A DNA stretch of 64,000 nt from Hymenobacter translucens (GTDB lineage Bacteria; Bacteroidota; Bacteroidia; Cytophagales; Hymenobacteraceae): the NCBI RefSeq assembly GCF_020685205.1, contig NZ_JAJERB010000002.1, positions 739,430-803,429 on the forward strand, given 5' to 3'. Each line of letters starts with the position of its first letter. Position 1 is the first letter of the stretch. Under the pieces are notes generated by a model, which made no database searches, was not told the origin of the DNA, and worked only from the letters and a program-made list of their open reading frames with translations. Of this stretch, positions 50,517-58,986 are shown piece by piece. The position numbers and the translations under genes were made by a program.

Positions 50517-50994
50517 ATGAAAATAGATTTTACTCTCAACGACCCCCACAGCCCCAGCCTCCGCCTGGACCGCTCGGTGTGGACGGGCCGCACCAAATTG
50601 TACGCCGATGAGCAGGAGCTGCGTCAGGAGCCTAAATACGGCGCTTTTGACCAGGAATTGGCCTTCGTTGTGCCCATGTCGGATGGTAGCCGGCGCCGGC
50701 TGACTCTGAAAACCCGCTTCTACGACCCTGTGCCGGAAGCCGCAGCCCGTGCAGCTGAGCAAGCCGCTGGCGAAATGGGAGTACGTGGTAGCCTGCCTGC
50801 CCATGGTGCTGCTTATTGCCGGTGGCCTTTTAGGGGGCGGCATTGGCGCTGCCGGCACATTTGCCAACCTGAGCATCATGCGCAGTGAGCGGCCCCGGGG
50901 GCTGCGGATTGCTCTTTGCGTGGGCCTAACGCTGTTTGTCACGGCCGTGTGGGGGGCGGTGGCGGGGGTAACCCAGCAGTTGCTAAAGGCCTGA
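50517..50994 (+). pseudogene. Membrane-protein gene split by a frameshift
   Basis: Frame 1 from the ATG at 50517 encodes MKIDFTLNDPHSPSLRLDRS, a Trp-Thr-Gly-Arg-Thr segment and a soluble beta domain up to RFYDPVPEAAA; past about 50740 it turns into Arg/His/Cys-rich nonsense ending at 50888. A second frame, shifted by +1 and open through 50994, reads VQLSKPLAKWEYVVACLP, a Gly-rich transmembrane segment and a final hydrophobic helix. The two halves join into one plausible ~158-residue protein if one base is removed near the CCC at 50746-50748. I recognise no named family. Either the gene is broken, the assembly has an error, or there is programmed frameshifting. Confidence 0.72.
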
Positions 50995-51041
50995 GGCGGC
51001 AGGAGTAGGGGAAGGGCAGCGTAAAAAAAAGCGGCTTTCCT

Positions 51042-51071
51042 TTGAAAAACCCGCCCGGAATTCTACTTTTG
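51042..51071 (+). promoter_or_regulatory. Promoter of tRNA-His
   Basis: TTG (51042-51044), 19 nt, TACTTTTG (51064-51071): complete consensus match, ending 19 nt before the tRNA. Confidence 0.75.
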
Positions 51072-51090
51072 TCGCTCCAATACCCCACAC

Positions 51091-51168
<78 letters not shown>

Positions 51169-51171
51169 CTG

Positions 51172-51203
51172 AAAAGTCCCCGGCGCCCCGGGGACTTTTT
51201 TTT
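51172..51203 (+). terminator. Terminator after tRNA-His
   Basis: Perfect 12-bp stem AAAAGTCCCCGG (51172-51183) with 51188-51199, CGCC loop, long T-run to 51203. Confidence 0.88.
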
Positions 51204-51263
51204 GTTTCTTGTGCTGTTGTTAGCACTGCAAACCTGCATGACCCCCACTTTACCCATCAGTCT

Positions 51264-52214
51264 ATGAGCTTGGTCGTAATCGGCTCAGTGGCGTTCGACG
51301 CCCTGGAAACCCCCTTTGGCAAAACCGACAAAATCATCGGTGGCGCCGCCACCTACATCAGCCTGTCGGCTTCCTACTCGCTGAAGCCGGTGAAGCTGGT
51401 AGCCGTAGTCGGCGACGACTTTCCCCAGTCCGACATCCTGCTGCTGCAGGAGCACGGCGTCGATACCGAAGGCCTGCAGATCAAGCAGGGCGAAAAGTCG
51501 TTTTTCTGGTCGGGCATCTACTCCAAGGACCTGAACTCGCGCGAGACGCTCGTCACCGAGCTCAACGTGCTGGCCGATTTCGACCCCATCCTGCCCGATT
51601 CCTACCAAGACTGCAAGTATTTGATGCTGGGTAACCTGGCGCCCCAGGTGCAGCGCCTCGTGATTCAGCGCCTCGTGAACCGTCCCAAGCTGATTGTGAT
51701 GGACACGATGAACTTCTGGATGGACATTGCCCTGGAAGAGCTTATTGCCACCATCGAGATGGTAGACGTGCTCAGCATCAACGATGAGGAAGCGCGGCAG
51801 CTGTCGGGCGAGTACTCCCTGGTAAAGGCGGCCAAGAAGATCATGGAGATGGGCCCCAAGTTTCTCATCATCAAGAAGGGCGAGCACGGCGCCCTGCTGT
51901 TCCACAAGGTCAAGGACAAGCTGAAACTGTTCTACGCCCCGGCCCTGCCCCTGGAAGAAGTATTCGACCCCACTGGCGCCGGCGACACCTTCGCGGGTGG
52001 CTTTATCGGCTACCTCGCCGCCACCGACGACATCACCTTCGATAACATGAAGCGTGCCGTGGTGCACGGCTCGGCCATGGCCTCGTTCTGCGTGGAGAAG
52101 TTCGGCACCGAGCGGCTCCTGAACCTGTCGACCGAAGAAATTGAGGCCCGGGAGCAGCAGTTTGCTGACCTCGTGGCGGTGGTACCCGTTTCGGCTGTGC
52201 AGAACGCGCAGTAA
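51264..52214 (+). CDS. PfkB family carbohydrate/nucleoside kinase
   Basis: A cytoplasmic ribokinase-fold enzyme of 316 residues that phosphorylates a sugar or nucleoside with ATP. It has the N-terminal GGAATYISLSASYS segment (PfkB signature 1 region, about 28-41), substrate-lid strands, and signature 2 FDPTGAGDTFAGGFIGYLA (about 234-252) with the catalytic Asp and the anion hole. The substrate is not evident; adenosine kinase-like and fructokinase-like members look alike at this level. The start at ATG 51264 avoids an upstream in-frame extension that runs through the tRNA. Confidence 0.88.
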   Translation: MSLVVIGSVAFDALETPFGKTDKIIGGAATYISLSASYSLKPVKLVAVVGDDFPQSDILLLQEHGVDTEGLQIKQGEKSFFWSGIYSKDLNSRETLVTELNVLADFDPILPDSYQDCKYLMLGNLAPQVQRLVIQRLVNRPKLIVMDTMNFWMDIALEELIATIEMVDVLSINDEEARQLSGEYSLVKAAKKIMEMGPKFLIIKKGEHGALLFHKVKDKLKLFYAPALPLEEVFDPTGAGDTFAGGFIGYLAATDDITFDNMKRAVVHGSAMASFCVEKFGTERLLNLSTEEIEAREQQFADLVAVVPVSAVQNAQ

Positions 52215-52238
52215 GCTGCTAATCCACTTTTTAGGATC

Positions 52239-52275
52239 AACCCCGCTGGCCCGTTCTGGGGCCGGCGGGGTTTCT
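52239..52275 (+). terminator. Terminator after the PfkB kinase gene
   Basis: AACCCCGCTGGCCC (52239-52252) pairs with the G/C-rich arm 52258-52272 with one bulge; T-rich tail follows. Confidence 0.7.
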
Positions 52276-52355
52276 TTATGAATAGCCAACCACAACCATT
52301 TGCCAGCCGGCCCGGTACAACGCCTAAGAACTTTCCCACTTAAGCCCCTACCGCT

Positions 52356-52703
52356 ATGAGCAAGCACCAAGATAAAGCGCCTACCAACTCGGAGAAGTCC
52401 CACCAGCGCGCCCAGAACAAGGAAAATCAGCAAAACCAGCAGCAGGACGGCTCGGGGGCTGACCCGCAGCTGCACAAAGGCGAGCCCCACTCCAACAGCG
52501 GTGGCACCCAGATGCAGAACGTAAACCAGAACGGCCTCAACGAAGCCGGTAACCCCACCAAGAACAACACGCCGGGCGGCGGCAACAACGAGGAGCAGCG
52601 CACCTCGCCGGTCAACAAGCCCCGCAACAACCCGCAGGGCAACAACCCGATGTCGCTGGACAAGACCAACGCCGAGAAAGGCCCCGGCAGCCGAGCCGAT
52701 TAA
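52356..52703 (+). CDS. Disordered Asn/Gln/Lys-rich small protein
   Basis: 115 residues with almost no hydrophobic amino acids, e.g. KENQQNQQQDGSGADPQ and GNPTKNNTPGGGNNEEQR. No signal peptide, no cysteine, no recognised domain. Such hydrophilic disordered proteins are often linked to desiccation or stress tolerance, but nothing here tests that. Codon use matches the neighbours and the frame ends cleanly (SRAD), so I think it is a real gene. It is followed at once by a word-repeat palindrome. Confidence 0.7.
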   Translation: MSKHQDKAPTNSEKSHQRAQNKENQQNQQQDGSGADPQLHKGEPHSNSGGTQMQNVNQNGLNEAGNPTKNNTPGGGNNEEQRTSPVNKPRNNPQGNNPMSLDKTNAEKGPGSRAD

Positions 52704-52867
52704 TTTTAGCTCTTAGCTGATAGCCGTTAGCTTTTTGGCCTCGGATAAAACAAAAAGGTCCCGTCAGATGATTCTGATGGGGCCTTTTTTGTGCATTGAT
52801 GATTAGCTGCCTGGCCGTGCCAGACAGTTGAAAGCTGACGGTTGTCAGCTACTAGCTAATAGCTTAA
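52704..52867. repeat. Inverted repeat of the TTAGCT word family, enclosing a terminator
   Basis: Left arm 52704-52738 carries TTTTAGCT, CTTAGCTGATAGC and GTTAGCTTTT. Right arm 52828-52867 carries the complementary AAAGCTGAC, GTCAGCTACTAGCTAATAGC and TTAAAA. The arms are imperfect, related by word rather than base-for-base. The usual terminator (52752-52789) sits between them. The right arm runs into the stop codon of the M61 peptidase gene. Confidence 0.65.
52752..52790. terminator. Bidirectional terminator
   Basis: 17-bp stem with G-U pairs (52752-52768 with 52773-52789), TGAT loop, T-run. Between the disordered-protein and M61 genes. Confidence 0.8.
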
Positions 52868-54594
52868 AACGCCTGCTTTAGCCACTTGGTGAAGCTGGCC
52901 TGCTGTTCGGGCGTGGCGTCAGGGTTCTTTTCTACCGTCAGCTTCTGCCAGTAGCGCTGCTCCGGGTTGGCCGTGAGGGTAACGGTCAGCAGGCGGTTCT
53001 GGCGAAATACGCTCAGCTCATAGGTGTCCTGCTCATCGGCCAGCAGGGTTTGCAGGTTCATGGCGACCTTGCGGCCATTCACGGCTATAATCTCGTCGTC
53101 CACGGTCAGAGCCGCGGCGGCAGGGGAGTCGGGCAGGATGTCGGTAACCTCGGTCCGCTCGTTCTTGACGGTAGTGCGGAAGCCAAACGTGCCCTCGGCC
53201 TCCGAGGCGTTTTCCTCGACCAGCAGCACGCAGCCCACCAGCTCCAGGGCCTTGCTCAGCGGCTCTTCCAGCGGGGCTGTGCCGTACACGAACTTGTCGA
53301 AGTAGGTTTTCATGTCGCGCCCGGCTACCTCATTCACGATGCGGACGTAGTCTTCTTCGGTGTAGCCGATGCCGGGCTGTCCGAATTCCAGCCACAGGCG
53401 GCGCATCACGTCGTCGAGGCTGCGCTGGTGCTGGCTCAGGCGACGCAGCGTCAGGTCGAGCAGCAGCGCCACTAGGGCGCCCTTGTGGTACACTGATACC
53501 TTGCGGTCGGGCACGCCGGGCTTGTAGCCGTCGAGCCACAGATCCATCGAGGCGTCGGCCAGCGACAGGTTGAAGCGGCCGTAATCGTCGTAATGCTTGC
53601 GCAGCACGGTGTTCAGCTCGGCAAAGTACTGTTCGGCCGTCCGCACGCCGGCCCGGGCCAGCAGGTACTCGCCGTAGTAGGTGGTGATGCCCTCGGCGAT
53701 GTAGCAGGTACGGAAGTAGTTTTCCTTGGTGTAGTCGTAGGGCAGCATCTCGGCGGGCCGGATGCTCTTGATGTTCCAGGTGTGAAACAGCTCGTGGCAG
53801 CTCACGCCCAGAAACTCCTTGTACAGCCCTTCGGTCATCAGCAGCTCGGCCGGCCCCAGCGTGATGACGGTCGAGTTGGAGTGTTCCACGCCGTGGTAGT
53901 GCTTGTACGGCAGGATCTGATTAAGGAAGTGGTAGTCGGCCACCGGAAACGAGCCGAACAACGCCAGTTGCTCCTCGCTGAAAGCCGTGAAGTCCCGAAT
54001 CAGCCGTGTCCAGTCGGGCGTGCACTCGCCCTGCATCCAGACGTAGAAAGGCAGGCCCTGGGCCGAGTACGTGCGATGGTCCAGCGTGGGACTGGCAATC
54101 AGCGGGCTGTCGACGAGCTGCTCGAAGTCCTGCGCCAGCAGCGTGTTCGGGCCACTCTGCGGCATTCCGCAGGCAATCTGCCAGTTTTCCGGCAAGTCCA
54201 GCGTCAGCTGGCATGGCTCCTGCTGGCGGCCCTCCACGTACATAAAGCACTGCACCCCGTTCAGGTACAGCTGGCTTTCATCGAGCCAGGAACCCCCGGC
54301 GTCCATCTGGTGGGCGTAGAAATTGTACTGCACCTGCACCGTAAGGCCGGCCGCGCCGCTGACTTCCCACCGGTCCTTGGTGAGCTTGCGCAGGGGCAGG
54401 GCGTTGGTCGAGCCGGCCCGTATGGCTGTCACGCGTTGAATCTTCTGGGCGAAGTTCTGCAGCTCGTAGCGCCCGGGCCGCCAGGCGGGCAGCTGCAGCT
54501 CCACTGCCCCGGCTTCAGCCGGCACGTCGAAAGTCAGCTGCACCTGCACGTAAAAGGTGAGCGGGTTGGCGAAGGATACGTGGTAGTGAATCAT
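52864..54594 (-). CDS. M61 family aminopeptidase with PDZ domain
   Basis: A zinc metallopeptidase of 576 residues (glycyl aminopeptidase type). Domains in order: N-terminal beta domain (about 1-170), catalytic domain with zinc motif CHELFHTW (about 271-278, HExxH) and the third zinc ligand Glu in YIAEGITTYYGEYLL, helical domain, and a C-terminal PDZ (about 455-545, with SPAAAALTVDDEIIAVNGR). No obvious signal peptide, so cytoplasmic unless exported unconventionally. Full length. Confidence 0.93.
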   Translation of the reverse strand: MIHYHVSFANPLTFYVQVQLTFDVPAEAGAVELQLPAWRPGRYELQNFAQKIQRVTAIRAGSTNALPLRKLTKDRWEVSGAAGLTVQVQYNFYAHQMDAGGSWLDESQLYLNGVQCFMYVEGRQQEPCQLTLDLPENWQIACGMPQSGPNTLLAQDFEQLVDSPLIASPTLDHRTYSAQGLPFYVWMQGECTPDWTRLIRDFTAFSEEQLALFGSFPVADYHFLNQILPYKHYHGVEHSNSTVITLGPAELLMTEGLYKEFLGVSCHELFHTWNIKSIRPAEMLPYDYTKENYFRTCYIAEGITTYYGEYLLARAGVRTAEQYFAELNTVLRKHYDDYGRFNLSLADASMDLWLDGYKPGVPDRKVSVYHKGALVALLLDLTLRRLSQHQRSLDDVMRRLWLEFGQPGIGYTEEDYVRIVNEVAGRDMKTYFDKFVYGTAPLEEPLSKALELVGCVLLVEENASEAEGTFGFRTTVKNERTEVTDILPDSPAAAALTVDDEIIAVNGRKVAMNLQTLLADEQDTYELSVFRQNRLLTVTLTANPEQRYWQKLTVEKNPDATPEQQASFTKWLKQAF

Positions 54595-54749
54595 GGAGAA
54601 CAGAGCGCAGAGCGGGACAGACGGGTAAAGCTAGCAGGAAGAGGCTGGAAAGGCAGCGTAGATCATACGGCGCGCAGGGGCTTGGTGATAGGGGAAACTG
54701 CCTCAATACCGCGCAGAAAGCCGCCCCGCTGAAAAACCGCGCTCAAGCA

Positions 54750-54780
54750 TTGCCTTTTCCAAATCAAGGTCTTACCTTTG
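54750..54780 (+). promoter_or_regulatory. Promoter of rpmH-rnpA
   Basis: TTG (54750-54752), 20 nt, TACCTTTG (54773-54780), 35 nt before the rpmH ATG. Confidence 0.7.
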
Positions 54781-54815
54781 CCGGCCTTACCTGTCACTGA
54801 GTCCTTCAATATATC

Positions 54816-54974
54816 ATGAAACGTACTTTTCAACCTTCGCAGCGCAAGCGCCGCAACAAGCACGGCTTCCGCTCCCGCATGGAGACTGTAAACGGCCGTA
54901 GCGTAATCGCCCGTCGCCGTGCCAAAGGCCGCAAGCGCCTGACCGTATCCGACGAAGGCCGTCATAAGCGCTAA
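54816..54974 (+). CDS. rpmH: Ribosomal protein bL34
   Basis: A 52-residue basic protein of the large ribosomal subunit. It begins [20 protein letters not shown], then [19 protein letters not shown], the standard L34 sequence, with a slightly longer C-terminal tail ([11 protein letters not shown]). It heads an rpmH-rnpA pair, as in almost all bacteria, with a consensus promoter upstream. It is short enough to be missed by length-filtered gene calling. Confidence 0.97.
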   Translation: MKRTFQPSQRKRRNKHGFRSRMETVNGRSVIARRRAKGRKRLTVSDEGRHKR

Positions 54975-55014
54975 GCCGCTGACGGCTACTGCCGAGCCGT
55001 TCCTGTCTGCTCCC

Positions 55015-55431
55015 ATGCCAGGTGCGCGCCGTTTCTCGTTTCCGAAAGAAGAACATCTGTGCCGTAAGAAGCTCATCACTGAGCTCTTTGCACAGGGTTC
55101 TTCTTTTGGTTTATACCCCCTGCGGCTGATCTGGCTGCCGGCCCCAGCACCTACTGCGGCCCCGCCCCAGGTACTGATCAGCGTCTCGAAGCGCACCTTT
55201 AAGCGCGCCGTTGACCGCAACTATCTTAAGCGCCTGATTCGGGAGGCCTACCGCCTCAACAAGCACCGGCTCACCGAAGCCCCTGACGGTCACGGCGTAG
55301 GGCTGCTTGGCATTATCTATACCGGCAAGGAAAAAAAGCCTTTCTCCTTGGTGGAAAAAAAATTAATTTCAGGGCTGGAGCGTTTACTACCCGACGCAAC
55401 CTCCCAGCCGGGAATGGCGTCCGTATTGTAA
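55015..55431 (+). CDS. rnpA: Ribonuclease P protein component
   Basis: Protein subunit of RNase P, which removes 5' leaders from pre-tRNA. The 138-residue product has the N-terminal FSFPKEEHLCRKKLI, the strand QVLISVSKRTFKRAV and the RNR motif VDRNYLKRLIREAYR (about 65-79), followed by the usual C-terminal helix. It follows rpmH by 40 nt and precedes the S41 protease gene by 27 nt, so all three are probably cotranscribed. The expected yidD is not next; the protease occupies that place. Confidence 0.95.
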   Translation: MPGARRFSFPKEEHLCRKKLITELFAQGSSFGLYPLRLIWLPAPAPTAAPPQVLISVSKRTFKRAVDRNYLKRLIREAYRLNKHRLTEAPDGHGVGLLGIIYTGKEKKPFSLVEKKLISGLERLLPDATSQPGMASVL

Positions 55432-55458
55432 GCAGTATATTCCGTTTTCCGCCCCTTT

Positions 55459-57168
55459 ATGCGTAAAAAGTATCTTGCCGGCCTCGTGCTGGGTAGCTCC
55501 GTGCTTCTGGCCTCCTTCCGAAGTGCTTCCGACAACGAGCGGTATTTCGAGATTGCGAAGAACCTCGACATCTTCGCTACGCTGTTCAAGGAGGTGAATA
55601 CGTACTACGTGGACGAGATTACGCCCGCCAAGCTGGTCAAGACGGGCATCGACGCGATGCTCAAGTCGCTTGACCCCTATACCAACTACATTCCCGAGGA
55701 CGATATCGAGGACTTCCGCACCATGACGACCGGGCAGTACGGCGGCATCGGGGCGGTGGTCGTGAAGCGCAACGGCAAAACGGTGGTACAGGCTGCTTAC
55801 GAAGGCTACCCGGCCCAGAAAGCCGGCCTGCTTCCCGGCGACGAAATCCTGACCATCAACGGCATCGTGGTCGACAAGAAGTCGAATTCCGATATCAGCA
55901 AGCTGCTGAAGGGCCAGGCCAACTCGATTGTGAAGCTGGAAGTGACGCGCTACGGGCAGGAAAAGCCGGTACAGGTCGACATCACCCGCGACAAGATTCA
56001 GGTGGACAATGTGCCGTACTACGGTATGCTGACGCCGACTATCGGCTACTTCCAGCTGTCGGGCTTCACGGTGGATGCCGGCAAGGAAACCCGAATGGCC
56101 GTAACCAAGCTCAAGGAGATGGGCGCGAAGAAAATCGTGTTCGACATCCGCGATAACCCCGGCGGACTGCTCAACGAGGCTGTCAACATCTCCAATATCT
56201 TCGTGGACAAGGGCCTCGACGTGGTAAGCACGAAGGGCAAGGTCACGGAGTGGAACAAAACCTACAAGGCCCTGGACCAGCCCCTCGACACCCAGATTCC
56301 GGTCGTCGTGATTACCAGCAACCGTTCGGCTTCGGCTGCCGAAATCGTGTCGGGTGTGCTGCAGGACTACGACCGCGCCGTGATTGTGGGCGAGCGAACC
56401 TTCGGCAAGGGCCTCGTACAGGCCACCCGGCCCCTGTCCTACAACTCCCAGCTAAAAGTAACGACGGCCAAGTACTACATTCCGAGTGGGCGCTGCATTC
56501 AGGAAATCGACTACTCTCACCGGGCCGATGACGGCACCCTGGGCAAAGTGCCCGATTCGCTGCGCACCGCCTTTAAAACCCAGAGCGGCCGCGCCGTGTA
56601 CGATGGGGGAGGAGTAGCCCCGGACGTGGAAGTGGTGGAAAAGGAAATTGCCGACATCACCCGTGTGCTGCTCACCAAGAGCTACGTATTCGACTTTGCT
56701 ACCCGCTACCGGTCGGAGCACCCCTCCATTGCCCCAGCCCGGGAGTTTCAGCTTTCCGACGCCGATTACCAGAAGTTTGTGCAGTACCTGTCCGGCAAGG
56801 ACATCAACTACAGCACCGACATGGAGAAGAGCCTGGCCGACATTGCCAAAAAAGCCAAGGCCGAAAAGCACTACGACGACGTGAAAAACGAGCTGGAAGC
56901 CATGCGCAAGAAGGTCTCGACCAACAAAGCCAACGACCTGACCCGCTTCAAGCCGGAAATCCGGGAGCTGCTGGAGCAGGAGATTGTGTCGCGCTACTAC
57001 TTCCAGAAAGGCCAGATTGAGGCTACGTTCGACGACGACCCCAACATCCTCACGGCGCTGGCGGTCATCAATGACACGCCGCGCTACACTGCCCTGCTCA
57101 AGCCCGGCACCCCGGAAGCCAAGACCCGCCCCGAAGCCAACCGCAAGACGGCTGGCGGCAAACAATAG
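55459..57168 (+). CDS. C-terminal processing protease, S41 family (CtpA-type)
   Basis: A periplasmic serine protease of 569 residues. N-terminal signal/anchor (about 1-20), a helical CtpA-N region (SLDPYTNYIPEDD), a PDZ domain (about 85-165: GIGAVVVKRNGKTVV, LPGDEILTINGIVV) and the catalytic domain with the Ser in NRSASAAEIVSGVLQ and the Lys in GERTFGKGLVQ, the Ser-Lys dyad of this family. A longer C-terminal region (about 400-569) is normal for Bacteroidota members. It degrades or trims envelope proteins; substrates unknown. Confidence 0.95.
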   Translation: MRKKYLAGLVLGSSVLLASFRSASDNERYFEIAKNLDIFATLFKEVNTYYVDEITPAKLVKTGIDAMLKSLDPYTNYIPEDDIEDFRTMTTGQYGGIGAVVVKRNGKTVVQAAYEGYPAQKAGLLPGDEILTINGIVVDKKSNSDISKLLKGQANSIVKLEVTRYGQEKPVQVDITRDKIQVDNVPYYGMLTPTIGYFQLSGFTVDAGKETRMAVTKLKEMGAKKIVFDIRDNPGGLLNEAVNISNIFVDKGLDVVSTKGKVTEWNKTYKALDQPLDTQIPVVVITSNRSASAAEIVSGVLQDYDRAVIVGERTFGKGLVQATRPLSYNSQLKVTTAKYYIPSGRCIQEIDYSHRADDGTLGKVPDSLRTAFKTQSGRAVYDGGGVAPDVEVVEKEIADITRVLLTKSYVFDFATRYRSEHPSIAPAREFQLSDADYQKFVQYLSGKDINYSTDMEKSLADIAKKAKAEKHYDDVKNELEAMRKKVSTNKANDLTRFKPEIRELLEQEIVSRYYFQKGQIEATFDDDPNILTALAVINDTPRYTALLKPGTPEAKTRPEANRKTAGGKQ

Positions 57169-57180
57169 CTCCGCCCCGAT

Positions 57181-57222
57181 AAACCAAGAAGCAGCCTCCG
57201 ACCGGGGGCTGCTTCTTGGTTT
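57181..57222. terminator. Bidirectional terminator
   Basis: 16-bp perfect stem (57181-57196 with 57207-57222) with further pairing in the loop; between the convergent protease and GAF genes. Confidence 0.82.
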
Positions 57223-57257
57223 ATAACCGGTTTGAAACGAACCCAGGCAAAAGGGCG

Positions 57258-57971
57258 CTATACCAGTGTTAGGGTGCCGCCTACGAAGCGGTTCACGTAA
57301 TCTAGGATTTCGGAGGCTACGCGGTAGCGAAACTCCTTTTCCCGCTTGTCGGTGGCGGCGACGCCCGTCTTCTTTTCCCGGACCAGGTCACTGATGCGGT
57401 CCATCGAATAATGCAGGGCATCGTAGGCCAGCTGAAGCTGGGCATTGTTCGCGTTAACCTGCTGCTTAGCGGCCAGCCGCAGCTCAATGGTGCGCATGGT
57501 AACGGCGGCCAGGCGGGTCAGGAGTTCGGTTTCCTGCTCAGTAAACTTGCGCGCTTCCCGATCAATCACGCACAAGCTGCCCAGGGTATGGCCCTGGGGG
57601 TCACGCAGGGGCACTCCGGCATAGAAACGCAGATTCAGCGACTGAGCTACCTGTGGGTTAACCAGGTCGCAGGGCTTTTTATTTAGGTCTTCGTACACCA
57701 CGGGCTCTTCCTTCAGAACAGCCACCGAGCACATACTGTCTTCCCGCGGTACCTGTACCGCCCCGGGCAGGCCATAGTTGGCTTTAAAGAATACCTCGTC
57801 CTGGGTGACAAGGGAAACCAGCGCAATCGGAGTCTCGAACAGCTTGGCTACCAGGCAGGCCCAGTCGTCAAAAAGCTTTTCCGGCGCGGTGCCGGCAATA
57901 GAGTAGCGGGCCAGTGCCTGCAGCCGTTGGGGTTCGTTGGCGGGGACTAGCTTGGATTTATCAACTGGCAT
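57258..57971 (-). CDS. GAF domain sensory protein
   Basis: 237 residues, soluble. The GAF domain spans about 30-170: FDDWACLVAKLFETPIALVS, the FKANYGLPG strand, SMCSVAV, FYAGVPLRDPQGHTLGSLC and VIDREARKF. Then a helical tail (about 170-237) without histidine-kinase or cyclase motifs. GAF domains bind small ligands or mediate dimerisation; here the output domain is missing, so it probably acts with another protein. The bound ligand is unknown. Confidence 0.85.
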   Translation of the reverse strand: MPVDKSKLVPANEPQRLQALARYSIAGTAPEKLFDDWACLVAKLFETPIALVSLVTQDEVFFKANYGLPGAVQVPREDSMCSVAVLKEEPVVYEDLNKKPCDLVNPQVAQSLNLRFYAGVPLRDPQGHTLGSLCVIDREARKFTEQETELLTRLAAVTMRTIELRLAAKQQVNANNAQLQLAYDALHYSMDRISDLVREKKTGVAATDKREKEFRYRVASEILDYVNRFVGGTLTLV

Positions 57972-58210
57972 TTTACTTCTGGCTGGAAGCTGAGCGGCCG
58001 GAGCTACGCTCAGTACGAGGCGCCGGTACCACCGCAGCGGGGTATTTCCCGTGGGCTACAGAGCGCTGATACGGTCAGGTGTACTGTCCAGCCACTAAGG
58101 ATTTGCTCACTACGGTAAACAAGAGCAAAAGTTGGGGCAAACGGATTCGAGGAAGTTTTCTCAACCTATCCGCTTCGGGCGGCCCATGCGCAAGACTGCC
58201 AGCACCGGCG

Positions 58211-58218
58211 TACCTTTG
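58211..58218 (+). promoter_or_regulatory. Promoter -7 element for tsaB
   Basis: TACCTTTG ends only 4 nt before the ATG at 58223, so the mRNA should start at the first codon (leaderless). Confidence 0.5.
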
Positions 58219-58222
58219 CCGT

Positions 58223-58915
58223 ATGTCCACGCTGATTCTCTCTCTCGAAACCTCTTCTCCCGTTTGCTCCGTGGCTTTGCACCGCGACGGAAAGCTGCTG
58301 GGGCAGTCGGAGCTGCGGCTGGAGAAGTCGCACTCAACTCACCTGAGCGTGCTGGTTGAGCAGCTGCTCGCCAACACTCAGCACGGGCTGGCGGACCTGG
58401 CCGCGGTGGCTGTTTCGGATGGCCCAGGCTCTTACACCGGGCTCCGCATCGGGGCGGCGGCAGCCAAGGGGCTTTGCTTTGCGCTTAACATTCCGCTGCT
58501 GGCCATTAGTACGCTGCAGGCCCTGGCGTACCAGGTAGCTCAGGTTACGGCAGAAGCCGACCGGTACCGCTACTGCCCTATGCTCGATGCCCGTCGGATG
58601 GAGGTGTACAGCGGGCTGTATTCCCACACCGGCGAGGAACTGCTGGCTCCGGCCCCGCTCATTCTTGATTCCGAAACGCTGAGCGAACAATTAACCCACC
58701 ACCGTTTGTTATTCTTTGGGAATGGCGCTGGCAAGTTTCAGCTCTTGGTAGCCGGGCAGCCCAATGCGGGCTTTCTGAAAGGCATAGAGCCCTCTGCCAG
58801 TGCGGTAGGAGCTCTGGCGCAGGGGGCATTCGAGCGTCAGGAGTTCCACGACGTTGCGTACTACGAGCCATTCTACTTAAAGGAAGTTCATACCACGACG
58901 CCGAAAGCCCGCTAG
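58223..58915 (+). CDS. tsaB: tRNA threonylcarbamoyladenosine synthesis protein TsaB
   Basis: TsaB partners with TsaD and TsaE to make t6A at position 37 of tRNAs reading ANN codons. The 230-residue product has the ASKHA-fold start LILSLETSSPVCSVAL, SHSTHLSVLVEQLL, and the conserved GPGSYTGLRIGAAAAKGL (about 72-89). The ATG at 58223 gives the normal N-terminus; the longer open frame upstream is not conserved. It is followed by a DUF2480 gene 71 nt later. Confidence 0.94.
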   Translation: MSTLILSLETSSPVCSVALHRDGKLLGQSELRLEKSHSTHLSVLVEQLLANTQHGLADLAAVAVSDGPGSYTGLRIGAAAAKGLCFALNIPLLAISTLQALAYQVAQVTAEADRYRYCPMLDARRMEVYSGLYSHTGEELLAPAPLILDSETLSEQLTHHRLLFFGNGAGKFQLLVAGQPNAGFLKGIEPSASAVGALAQGAFERQEFHDVAYYEPFYLKEVHTTTPKAR

Positions 58916-58986
58916 CTCCTGATTGGGGCCCAGGCGCCAACTGATACTAAACGTGGGTTTGCTGCCCGCATTTTCACCTTACAATT

